Positions 1-5,172 of a DNA stretch of 5,172 nucleotides are shown piece by piece. The notes below the pieces were generated by a model. It did not search any database, had not been told where the DNA came from, and saw only the letters and a list, made by a program, of their open reading frames with translations. A program made the position numbers and the translations under genes. This DNA comes from an uncultured Clostridium sp. (lineage in GTDB: Bacteria > Bacillota > Clostridia > Lachnospirales > Lachnospiraceae), in contig CATWBR010000336.1 in NCBI GenBank assembly GCA_958349075.1, forward strand, positions 1-5,172, in the 5' to 3' direction. Position 1 is the first letter of the stretch, and the number at the start of each line of letters is the position of its first letter.

Positions 1-260
1 CTTTCGTCAAGTGCGGAGGGAGGTATTGTCGCGGCCACTATGTAATCGTGAACCTGGGAGTCCATCGGCACTTACCGAGGTTTTTTCGAGGTTAGTGTCC
101 GTTATGTACTCCAAAGAGCGCAAGCGTTTCCCGCAGGAACTTTTTCTGCCCGGATTCCCCACCCGCGACAACCTAAAGCCGGGGACTGAAGACTCACAGC
201 CTCCCTCTCACCATCCCGAACCCCGACCTAACGGCGGCGTTCTCATTCCTCCACTAAATC
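1..260. other. Gene-free GC-rich upstream region of unknown origin
   Basis: No convincing gene is visible here. An open frame runs from 11 to 292 on the plus strand, but its 93-residue product is rich in Pro, Arg and Ser, lacks a recognisable domain, has no good ribosome binding site and runs through the -35 and into the -10 box of the next gene's promoter, so I do not call it. The composition is more C-rich than the AT-rich leader that follows at about 260. That change could mark a junction with older or foreign DNA. The stretch around 40-80 faintly recalls the non-coding 5' part of bacterial group II introns (a GTGCG occurs at 11-15), but I cannot establish this from sequence alone. A terminator-like hairpin at 62-86 is listed separately. 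Confidence 0.4.
62..86 (+). terminator. Possible Rho-independent terminator
   Basis: The arms CCaTCGG (62-68) and CCGAGG (75-80) form a six-pair stem with one bulged A around a six-base loop (CACTTA). Six T residues follow at once (81-86). This is the layout of an intrinsic terminator on the plus strand and could end a transcript entering from the left. The stem is short, and no upstream gene lies inside the window to support it. Confidence 0.35.
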
Positions 261-269
261 CCTTTCTAA

Positions 270-298
270 TTGACATTGGGAGTGAACAATAACATAAT
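270..298 (+). promoter_or_regulatory. Sigma-A type promoter of the dehydrogenase gene
   Basis: A perfect -35 hexamer TTGACA (270-275) is followed after exactly 17 bp by CATAAT (293-298), a five-of-six match to the -10 consensus. Transcription would start near 305, giving a leader of about 35 bases before the ATG at 340. The spacer and -10 contain one copy of a repeated 12-14 bp element (282-295), and a second copy (307-318) overlaps the likely early transcribed region. The promoter may therefore be under repressor control. Confidence 0.75.
282..295 (+). repeat. Repeated element GTGAACAATAACAT, copy 1 (candidate operator)
   Basis: This 14-base string is identical to 2685-2698. Its last 12 bases match 307-318 at 11 of 12 positions. 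It lies between the -35 and -10 boxes and overlaps the first three bases of the -10, a typical repressor position. Which protein binds it is unknown; the RpiR-family regulator in this window is a natural candidate by inference. Confidence 0.45.
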
Positions 299-306
299 TC
301 AGATAG

Positions 307-318
307 GAACAATAAGAT
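307..318 (+). repeat. Repeated element GAACAATAAGAT, copy 2 (candidate operator)
   Basis: This copy differs from copy 1 by a single base (G for C at the tenth position) and begins 23 bp after the matching base of copy 1, about two helical turns. It falls just downstream of the predicted transcription start, so a protein bound to both copies would straddle the promoter. Confidence 0.4.
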
Positions 319-339
319 ATCGAATCAGGAGGTTGAGAC

Positions 340-1293
340 ATGAAAATTGTAATTCTTGACGGATACACGGAAAATCCCGGAGATCTGAGCTGGGAAGCTT
401 TTGAGGCTCTGGGCGAGGTTACCGTATACGACAGGACTCCGGAAGATAAAATCACGGAGAGAATCGGAGACGCGGAGATTGTCATCATCAATAAGACACC
501 GATCAGCAGGGAAACACTGAGCGCATGCGAAAATATCAGATACGTCGGCGTACTGGCCACCGGATTTAACGTAGTTGACATAAAAGCATGCAAAGAGGCG
601 GGAGTGGTTGTAGCGAATATTCCCACCTACGGAACGGACGCAGTGGGGCAGTTTGCCATCGCCCTTCTGCTTGAAATCTGTCATCACGTGGCACATCACA
701 GCAATGCGGTTCATGAGGGCCGCTGGTCCCGGAGCGAGGACTGGTGCTTCTGGGATTACCCTCTGATTGAGCTGGCAGGCAAAACCATGGGAATTATCGG
801 TTTCGGCCGGATTGGAAGAGCGACGGGCAGGATTGCGAAAGCCATGGGAATGCGCGTAATTGCTTATGACAGTTATCCGTGTGAAGAAGGAAGGGAGCTG
901 GGAGAGTACGTCGGCCTTGACGGGCTCCTGGCCCAGTCGGATGTGATTGCACTCCACTGCCCACTGACGCCGGAGAATACCGGCCTTATCTGCAAGGCAA
1001 CAATCGATAAAATGAAGGACGGCGTGATTATTCTGAACAATTCCAGAGGTCCTCTGATTAACGAGGAAGATCTGGCGGATGCCCTGAATTTGGGAAAGGT
1101 CTATGCCGCCGGGCTGGATGTGGTGGGAGCGGAGCCAATTACTATGGATAATCCTCTCCTGAAAGCGGAAAACTGTTTTATTACACCCCACATCTCCTGG
1201 GCTCCGAGGGAATCCAGAAAACGGCTGATGGATCTGGCAGCAGACAATTTAAAAGCTTTTCTTGCCGGAAATCCAATCAATGTGGTAAATTAA
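340..1293 (+). CDS. hprA: D-2-hydroxyacid dehydrogenase, probable glycerate dehydrogenase/hydroxypyruvate reductase
   Basis: This 317-residue cytosolic enzyme belongs to the NAD(P)-dependent D-isomer 2-hydroxyacid dehydrogenase family and has the usual length. The substrate-domain loop reads LATGFNVVD (72-80). The Rossmann fold shows GFGRIG (154-159), with Asp177 at the end of the second strand, which favours NAD over NADP. The catalytic triad is visible: Arg236 in NNSRG, Glu265 in GAEP and His284 in TPHISWAP. A Trp two residues after the His is typical of hydroxypyruvate/glycerate-type members rather than phosphoglycerate dehydrogenase, and there is no ACT domain. The reaction is probably hydroxypyruvate (or glyoxylate) to D-glycerate (or glycolate). 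The start is fixed by AGGAGG at 327-332, seven bases before the ATG. A glycerate kinase about 2.4 kb downstream supports the glycerate assignment. The family is certain; exact substrate is inferred, and another 2-ketoacid is possible. Confidence 0.9.
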   Translation: MKIVILDGYTENPGDLSWEAFEALGEVTVYDRTPEDKITERIGDAEIVIINKTPISRETLSACENIRYVGVLATGFNVVDIKACKEAGVVVANIPTYGTDAVGQFAIALLLEICHHVAHHSNAVHEGRWSRSEDWCFWDYPLIELAGKTMGIIGFGRIGRATGRIAKAMGMRVIAYDSYPCEEGRELGEYVGLDGLLAQSDVIALHCPLTPENTGLICKATIDKMKDGVIILNNSRGPLINEEDLADALNLGKVYAAGLDVVGAEPITMDNPLLKAENCFITPHISWAPRESRKRLMDLAADNLKAFLAGNPINVVN

Positions 1294-1307
1294 CAGGCAA
1301 TGATGAG

Positions 1308-1348
1308 AAGGGGATTTTACAGCAGAAGCTGGAAGATGCCCCTTTTTT
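1308..1348 (+). terminator. Probable Rho-independent terminator between dehydrogenase gene and pgi
   Basis: AAGGGG (1308-1313) pairs with CCCCTT (1339-1344). Inside the loop a second small stem, CAGC/GCTG (1320-1323 with 1328-1331), closes an AGAA tetraloop. A run of six T residues spans 1343-1348. The long, interrupted stem makes this a moderate terminator, so some read-through into pgi is plausible. The T run ends 14 bases before the pgi ribosome binding site, leaving no room for a promoter after it. Confidence 0.6.
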
Positions 1349-1374
1349 CTTTGCTTCATTATGGAGGTTAAAAT

Positions 1375-2688
1375 ATGAGGACATTAGAATTTGATTATCA
1401 GTATGCAATGAATTTTTTAGACAGTGATGAACTTGAATGTTTTGGACCTACCGTCCGGAATGCCAGGGATTTGCTGGTGAACCGCAATGGCGTGGGCAGT
1501 GACTTTCTGGGCTGGCTCGATCTTCCGGAAGACTACAATAAAGAAGAGTTTGAGGCAATTAAAAAGGCAGCAGGAAAGATTCGAAAGGAGTCGGATGTCC
1601 TGCTTGTGATCGGAATCGGCGGTTCTTACCTGGGGGCACGCGCGGCATATGAACTCTTAGCGGCAGACCGGCCTGATGGGGAAAACGGGAAGGGGAGAAC
1701 AGAACTTTACTTTGCGGGCAATAATCTTAGTTCCACCTATATTGAAAATATTAAGAGCAGACTCGCCGGCAGGGATTTTTCCATCAACGTGATATCTAAG
1801 TCGGGTACGACCACGGAGCCGGCGGTTGCCTTCCGGATTTTTAAAGAACTCCTGGTGGAGAAGTACGGTGCGGATGAGGCAAAAGGCAGGATTTACTGTA
1901 CAACGGACCGAAAAAGAGGAGCGCTCAAACAGATGGCGGACGAGGAGGGATACCAGACCTTTGTCATCCCGGATGATGTGGGCGGCCGGTTTTCCGTCCT
2001 GACTCCGGTAGGGCTCCTTCCTATAGCTGCGGCGGGAATCGACGTGGATGCCCTGCTTCAGGGAGCCGCCGACATGAGAAAAACGGCTCTGTGCGCGCCA
2101 ATGGAAGAAAATCCGGCGCTTCTCTACGCGGCGGTCAGAAATCTCCTGCACCGGAAAGGAAAAGCGGTGGAGATTCTGGTGAATTATGAACCCAATATGC
2201 AATATATTGCAGAGTGGTGCAAGCAGCTTTTTGCAGAGAGCGAGGGAAAGTCGGGAAAGGGGATTTTTCCGGCCTCGGTCAATATGACAACCGATCTTCA
2301 TTCTCTGGGCCAGTTTATCCAGGACGGTTCCCGCATTATGTTTGAGACGGTATTTGAAATTGAAAAATCTGCGGCCGAGATTACGCTTAAAAAAGAGGAA
2401 AAAGACCTGGACGGCTTAAATTATCTGGATGGGAAGACCCTTGACTTTGTTAACAGGAGTGCAATGAAGGGAACGATGAAGGCGCATGTCGAGGGAGGCG
2501 TTCCCAACCTGATGGTGCGGATACCGGAACAGTCGCCGTACTGGCTTGGGCAGCTTTTCTATTTCTTTGAGTTTGCAATCGGGGTCAGCGGTTATATATC
2601 GGGCATCAACCCATTTAACCAGCCCGGAGTAGAAATGTATAAATCCAACATGTTTGCCCTTCTTGGGAAGCCGGGATACTGCCTGTGA
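1375..2688 (+). CDS. pgi: Glucose-6-phosphate isomerase
   Basis: The 437-residue product reversibly converts glucose-6-phosphate to fructose-6-phosphate in glycolysis and gluconeogenesis. It carries two SIS folds and is in the short bacterial form of the family (about 430-450 residues), so it looks complete. Signatures include GIGGSYLGA (80-88) and SKSGTTTEP (141-149), which contribute to phosphate binding. [13 protein letters not shown] (201-213) matches the first family signature. ESEGK (288-292) holds the catalytic glutamate region, and His309 lies in TDLHSLGQ. The second signature is [12 protein letters not shown], with the catalytic Lys423. GGAGG at 1363-1367 sits seven bases before the ATG and fixes the start. 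A terminator-like hairpin lies just upstream, so expression relies on read-through or an internal promoter. The stop codon TGA overlaps a repeated candidate operator at 2685-2698. Identification is firm. Confidence 0.97.
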   Translation: MRTLEFDYQYAMNFLDSDELECFGPTVRNARDLLVNRNGVGSDFLGWLDLPEDYNKEEFEAIKKAAGKIRKESDVLLVIGIGGSYLGARAAYELLAADRPDGENGKGRTELYFAGNNLSSTYIENIKSRLAGRDFSINVISKSGTTTEPAVAFRIFKELLVEKYGADEAKGRIYCTTDRKRGALKQMADEEGYQTFVIPDDVGGRFSVLTPVGLLPIAAAGIDVDALLQGAADMRKTALCAPMEENPALLYAAVRNLLHRKGKAVEILVNYEPNMQYIAEWCKQLFAESEGKSGKGIFPASVNMTTDLHSLGQFIQDGSRIMFETVFEIEKSAAEITLKKEEKDLDGLNYLDGKTLDFVNRSAMKGTMKAHVEGGVPNLMVRIPEQSPYWLGQLFYFFEFAIGVSGYISGINPFNQPGVEMYKSNMFALLGKPGYCL

Positions 2689-2698
2689 ACAATAACAT
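2685..2698 (+). repeat. Repeated element GTGAACAATAACAT, copy 3 (candidate operator)
   Basis: This is an exact 14-base match to 282-295. It overlaps the pgi stop codon (TGA at 2686-2688) and lies about 60 bp upstream of the -10 box of the regulator gene. From this position it could serve as an upstream site for autoregulation of the regulator and glycerate kinase genes. Part of the match is coding sequence for the last pgi codons, so chance similarity remains possible. Confidence 0.35.
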
Positions 2699-2756
2699 GC
2701 GTTGTCCTGACACGGAGCCAACAGATACAGAATTCTTCCATGCAGGAATGATTGTA

Positions 2757-2765
2757 TGATATAAT
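2757..2765 (+). promoter_or_regulatory. Extended -10 promoter for the regulator-kinase pair
   Basis: TGATATAAT gives a perfect -10 hexamer TATAAT (2760-2765) with the upstream TG of an extended -10. No good -35 box stands at the right distance (the sequence around 2736-2742 matches TTGACA poorly), which the extended -10 can compensate for. Transcription would begin near 2772 and leave an untranslated leader of about 90 bases before the GTG at 2864. A short dyad TTCC-n5-GGAA at 2736-2748 lies where the -35 would be. Confidence 0.55.
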
Positions 2766-2863
2766 GGAGACATGGGCAGAGCCGGTACTGTAACGGCACA
2801 TCTTTGCTGCTGTATAGCCTGCCGGGTAGAACAGCAATGTCAGGAAAGATAGGGGGAATTTGC

Positions 2864-3712
2864 GTGATTGAAGTAAGCTGCAAAGAAAAGATAAAGGGCA
2901 GTATGCATTTGCTTACCAACAGTGAGAGTAAAATAGCGAAATACGTACTTGATAATTATAATGAGACACTGAACTATAACGTGTCGGAGCTGGCTGATAA
3001 AGCCGGAGTCAGTGACGCCTCGGTCGTCCGTTTCTGCAAGAGCCTGGGCTATAAAGGATTCCAGGATTTTAAAATCAGCGCGGCGCGTGATATTCTGCCG
3101 CGTGACCGCTATTTCAACCCCATCCTGGAGCAGAATGACGATGCGGAGACAATCTGTAAAAAAATATTTAATCTGGAGATGGCGGCTCTCAACAGAACGT
3201 TTTCCCTGATTAACTTTGCCGATATGGAAGCGGCCTGTGAGGCTATCAGCAGGGCGGACAAGGTCCTCGCCATGGGCAGCGGCGGCAGCCTTATCGTGGC
3301 AAAGGATATGCAGCATAAGCTCATGAAGATAGGGGTCCAGTCCTATGTACACGACGACATTGATCTGCAGATGATGGCGGCATCTCTGCTGACGGAAAAA
3401 GATGTTGCTATCTGCATTTCCCATTCGGGCAGTAACCGCAATATACTGAGCGGGCTGAAGCTGGCGCACGACAACGGCGCCACAACGATTGCGCTGACAG
3501 GGCAGGGGAAAACGCCTATCGCCAATACTGCGGATATAGCCCTTTATGTGGCGTCGGAAAAGACTATGTTCCGCTCCGAATCAGCGAGTACGAGGATAGC
3601 CCAGTTATCCATGATCGATTCGATGGTGTCGATTATCGCGTTTAAAAATTATGAGAAGTCATACCGGGCCGTCCAGCAGACGAGGCAGGCGACGGCGGAG
3701 AATAAATTCTGA
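2864..3712 (+). CDS. MurR/RpiR-family transcriptional regulator with SIS domain
   Basis: The 282-residue product matches the usual RpiR length of about 280. An N-terminal helix-turn-helix domain covers residues 1-77, with the recognition region ELADKAGVSDASVVRFCKSL (42-61) followed by the typical GYKGFQDFK (62-70). A C-terminal SIS domain spans about 120-260, with MGSGGS (137-142) and ISHSGSNRN (185-193) forming the phosphosugar-binding loops. Members of the family repress or activate sugar and carboxylic acid catabolic genes in response to a phosphorylated metabolite. I chose the GTG at 2864 because AGGGGG (2851-2856) lies seven bases upstream and the conserved N-terminus begins here. In-frame ATGs at 2804 and 2837 would add unconserved residues. 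The stop is 19 bases before the glycerate kinase gene, which implies co-transcription. The effector is unknown; a glycerate-derived or hexose phosphate is suggested by the neighbours. Confidence 0.92.
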   Translation: MIEVSCKEKIKGSMHLLTNSESKIAKYVLDNYNETLNYNVSELADKAGVSDASVVRFCKSLGYKGFQDFKISAARDILPRDRYFNPILEQNDDAETICKKIFNLEMAALNRTFSLINFADMEAACEAISRADKVLAMGSGGSLIVAKDMQHKLMKIGVQSYVHDDIDLQMMAASLLTEKDVAICISHSGSNRNILSGLKLAHDNGATTIALTGQGKTPIANTADIALYVASEKTMFRSESASTRIAQLSMIDSMVSIIAFKNYEKSYRAVQQTRQATAENKF

Positions 3713-3720
3713 TTTTGACG

Positions 3721-3727
3721 GGAGGAG
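3721..3727 (+). promoter_or_regulatory. Ribosome binding site that fixes the glycerate kinase start
   Basis: GGAGGAG lies four bases before the ATG at 3732. It decides for this start over an in-frame ATG at 3651, which would place an Arg-rich, unconserved extension inside the end of the regulator gene. Confidence 0.7.
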
Positions 3728-3731
3728 AAGG

Positions 3732-4871
3732 ATGAAGGTAACAATTGCAATTGACTCACTGAAGGGCAGCCTGACTTCCCTGGAGGCCGGCGAGGCAGCC
3801 GCGGAGGGCATCAGGAGAGTATACGGGGATGCCGCCGTCTGTGTGCGCCCCCTGGCTGACGGAGGAGAGGGGACCGTGCAGGCCCTGGCCTGCGGAATGG
3901 GCGGAATGCTGAGGAAAGTCACCGTTACCGGCCCATTTGGGAAGCCGGTGGACTGTGAATACGGGATCATTAAGGAGAGCAGAACTGCGGTCGTCGAGAT
4001 GGCCGGAGCCGCCGGAATCACCCTGGTTTCAGACGCGGAGCGCAATCCGCTCTATGCCACCACATACGGAGTCGGGGAAGTAATCAAAGATGCAATTGAG
4101 AACGGCTGCCGGAGATTCGTCGTGGGAATCGGAGGGAGCGCCACCAATGACGGAGGCGTGGGAATGCTGCAGGCGCTGGGATATGGGATCCTGGACGGAG
4201 ACGGCGCACAGGTACCCTTCGGCGCATCAGGCCTTGAAAAAATCAAATCCATCACCGATGACGGCGTGCTGTCGGAGCTTTCCGAGTGCACGTTCCGGAT
4301 TGCCTGTGACGTGACGAACCCCCTCTGCGGGGAGCAGGGATGCAGCGCCGTGTTCGGTCCCCAGAAAGGGGCGGATCCCGATATGATCCGCCGGATGGAT
4401 GAGTGGCTGATGCGGTTCGCCGTGCTTGCGCAGGAGAAATACCCGAATGCCGATCCGAATTATCCGGGAACGGGAGCCGCCGGAGGCCTTGGGTTTGCGT
4501 TCCTCGGCTTCACAAACGCGGTTCTGGAATCGGGGGTAAAGATTGTGCTCGATGAAACCAGGCTGGACGAATACGTCAGGGATGCCGATATTGTTATCAC
4601 CGGCGAAGGCAGGCTGGATGGCCAGACCGTGATGGGAAAGGCTCCCATCGGAGTGGCCCGGACGGCAAAGAAGTACGGGAAAACGGTAATTGGATTGTCC
4701 GGTTGTGTGACCAGAGACGCCGTGGCCTGTAACGCGGAGGGCATCGACGCATTTTTCCCGATTCTGCGGACCGTGGTCAGCCTGGATGAGGCGATGGAGA
4801 CGGAAAACGCGGGGAGGAATCTGGCAGATACGGCGGAGCAGGTGTTCCGGCTGATTCATGCACTCCGGTAA
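3732..4871 (+). CDS. garK: Glycerate 2-kinase (GarK/GlxK family)
   Basis: The 379-residue product matches the roughly 380 residues of the GarK/GlxK glycerate kinase family, which uses ATP to convert D-glycerate to 2-phosphoglycerate in the cytosol. Conserved blocks appear in order: DSLKGSLTS (8-16) at the N-terminus, ADGGEGT (42-48), GIGGSATNDGG (132-142), CDVTNPL (192-198), FGPQKGA (208-214), PGTGAAGGLG (245-254) and TGEGRLDGQT (290-299). All are intact. The gene follows the RpiR-type regulator by 19 bases with its own strong ribosome binding site, so the two form one unit. With the upstream dehydrogenase it completes a route from hydroxypyruvate to lower glycolysis. The symbol follows the E. 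coli paralogues garK and glxK, which sequence alone cannot distinguish. It appears somewhat richer in G+C than pgi, but I have not computed this. Confidence 0.95.
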   Translation: MKVTIAIDSLKGSLTSLEAGEAAAEGIRRVYGDAAVCVRPLADGGEGTVQALACGMGGMLRKVTVTGPFGKPVDCEYGIIKESRTAVVEMAGAAGITLVSDAERNPLYATTYGVGEVIKDAIENGCRRFVVGIGGSATNDGGVGMLQALGYGILDGDGAQVPFGASGLEKIKSITDDGVLSELSECTFRIACDVTNPLCGEQGCSAVFGPQKGADPDMIRRMDEWLMRFAVLAQEKYPNADPNYPGTGAAGGLGFAFLGFTNAVLESGVKIVLDETRLDEYVRDADIVITGEGRLDGQTVMGKAPIGVARTAKKYGKTVIGLSGCVTRDAVACNAEGIDAFFPILRTVVSLDEAMETENAGRNLADTAEQVFRLIHALR

Positions 4872-4951
4872 CACATACATGTTTTCATGCAATTCCCTGA
4901 AGTGGTCAAGTAGAGTTTCAAACACATTATAACGATGCTGTAATCAGGAAG

Positions 4952-4975
4952 CTAATCCGCCGAAAGACGGATTGG
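4952..4975 (+). repeat. Hairpin 1 with GAAA tetraloop
   Basis: CTAATCCGCC (4952-4961) pairs with GACGGATTGG (4966-4975) around the GNRA-type loop GAAA. There are nine pairs, one of them a G-U wobble, plus one C/A mismatch. A GNRA loop closed by a C-G pair is typical of folded RNA rather than of a protein-binding DNA site. Confidence 0.5.
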
Positions 4976-4982
4976 AAGGCAT

Positions 4983-5007
4983 AAAGAGTCTGCCGATCAG
5001 ACTCTTT
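4983..5007 (+). repeat. Hairpin 2, perfect 10-bp stem
   Basis: AAAGAGTCTG (4983-4992) and CAGACTCTTT (4998-5007) are exact reverse complements around the five-base loop CCGAT. There is no T run after the stem, so it is a poor Rho-independent terminator, though it could stabilise the 3' end of the regulator-kinase transcript. Confidence 0.6.
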
Positions 5008-5024
5008 CAGACTGTAGATATAGC

Positions 5025-5050
5025 GGCTCTGGGATGTAAATCCCAGAGTT
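5025..5050 (+). repeat. Hairpin 3, perfect 9-bp stem with GTAA tetraloop
   Basis: CTCTGGGAT (5027-5035) and ATCCCAGAG (5040-5048) are exact reverse complements around GTAA, a GNRA-type loop in RNA (GUAA). Two G-U pairs can extend the base to 5025-5050. Pyrimidine-rich TTTCTCCTCT follows, giving a weak terminator-like tail. Confidence 0.6.
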
Positions 5051-5089
5051 TCTCCTCTGTGTTAATTCCCTTGATTTTTAGGATATAAA

Positions 5090-5152
5090 ATATGCTCCCT
5101 CCTAAGTGACAAGTTTTTATTATTTCACTTGTCTACCCAGACGGGAGCATAT
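5090..5152. repeat. 63-bp interrupted palindrome, possible IS or MITE end or bidirectional terminator
   Basis: The outer arms ATATGCTCCC (5090-5099) and GGGAGCATAT (5143-5152) are perfect 10-bp inverted repeats. Nested inside, GACAAG (5108-5113) and CTTGTC (5128-5133) form a second stem around an AT-rich loop. The outer 10-bp arms in an AT-rich setting could be terminal repeats of a small non-autonomous element, or one folded end of an insertion sequence continuing past the window. A nested RNA hairpin is equally possible. No transposase is present. Confidence 0.5.
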
Positions 5153-5172
5153 CAGTTGCTTTTGCAACATCC

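Larger units (their letters stand above)
4872..5172. other. Gene-free 3' region dense in inverted repeats
   Basis: No gene with a start codon and ribosome binding site is visible. The region contains three successive hairpins (4952-4975, 4983-5007, 5025-5050) and an interrupted palindrome (5090-5152). No clean terminator directly follows the glycerate kinase stop. One plus-strand frame is open from 4933 to 5085 without a start codon; its product begins CRCCNQEANPPKDGLEG and may be the tail of a decayed gene. The organisation resembles either a structured RNA or the end of an insertion sequence, such as the hairpin-bearing right ends of IS200/IS605-type elements, but I recognise no specific family. 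Confidence 0.5.

Noticed and set aside
11..292. 93-residue plus-strand open frame upstream of the dehydrogenase
   Set aside because: It runs through the -35 and into the -10 box of the downstream promoter, has no recognisable domain, has Pro/Arg/Ser-rich composition and lacks a convincing ribosome binding site.
325..1191. 288-residue minus-strand open frame
   Set aside because: It is antisense to the clearly identified dehydrogenase, with no family motif; it is a shadow of the real gene.
1262..1291. Promoter for pgi inside the end of the dehydrogenase gene
   Set aside because: TTGCCG (1262-1267) and TAAATT (1286-1291) with an 18-bp gap match the consensus too weakly to call.
2736..2748. TTCC-n5-GGAA dyad as an RpiR operator
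   Set aside because: A four-base arm is expected often by chance and the dyad is not repeated at the other promoter; it is mentioned only as context.
2689..2756. Terminator after pgi
   Set aside because: Only short stems such as GTTG/CAAC or TGTC/GACA are present and none is followed by a T run.
3651..3731. N-terminal extension of glycerate kinase from an upstream ATG
   Set aside because: The added residues are Arg-rich, overlap the regulator gene and are not part of the family. The ATG at 3732 has a strong ribosome binding site and begins the conserved N-terminus.
4856..4890. TCATGCA direct repeat at 4856-4862 and 4884-4890
   Set aside because: Seven bases is too short to be informative, and one copy lies in the end of the glycerate kinase gene.
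4227..4925. 232-residue minus-strand open frame extending past the end of glycerate kinase
   Set aside because: It lies mostly antisense to glycerate kinase, whose motifs are intact. The first residues fall in the 3' region, but no domain is recognisable.

Overview
The window carries four intact, co-oriented plus-strand genes flanked by gene-free DNA at both ends. The proteins resemble those of low-to-mid-GC Firmicutes. Strong AGGAGG/GGAGG-type ribosome binding sites, a sigma-A style promoter and mixed codon usage at roughly 50% GC suggest a Clostridia/Lachnospiraceae-like gut anaerobe. The taxonomic call is inference from style and family resemblance, not from a marker gene.

Layout. Positions 1-260 hold a GC-rich stretch without a convincing gene; it includes a terminator-like hairpin at 62-86. 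A clear promoter (TTGACA, 17 bp spacer, CATAAT, 270-298) follows and drives a D-2-hydroxyacid dehydrogenase of the glycerate dehydrogenase/hydroxypyruvate reductase type (340-1293). A terminator-like hairpin with a T run (1308-1348) separates it from glucose-6-phosphate isomerase (pgi, 1375-2688). A 175-bp gap with an extended -10 promoter leads to a MurR/RpiR-family SIS-domain regulator (2864-3712). Nineteen bases later comes a glycerate 2-kinase (3732-4871). The last 300 bp (4872-5172) hold no credible gene but are dense in inverted repeats: three hairpins at 4952-5050 and a larger interrupted palindrome at 5090-5152.

How the genes fit together. Hydroxypyruvate reductase makes D-glycerate, and glycerate kinase phosphorylates it to 2-phosphoglycerate, which enters lower glycolysis. 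Pgi interconverts glucose-6-P and fructose-6-P at the top of the pathway. The RpiR-type regulator, whose SIS domain normally senses a phosphosugar or related metabolite, is the obvious candidate local controller. A 12-bp element, GAACAATAA(C/G)AT, occurs twice around the promoter of the dehydrogenase gene and a third time at the pgi stop codon upstream of the regulator. This makes it a candidate operator for the cluster.

The most interesting unexplained parts are that repeated element and the hairpin-rich 3' tail. The tail could be a structured RNA or the remnant end of a mobile element. Nothing in the window is a clearly new defence or mobile system.
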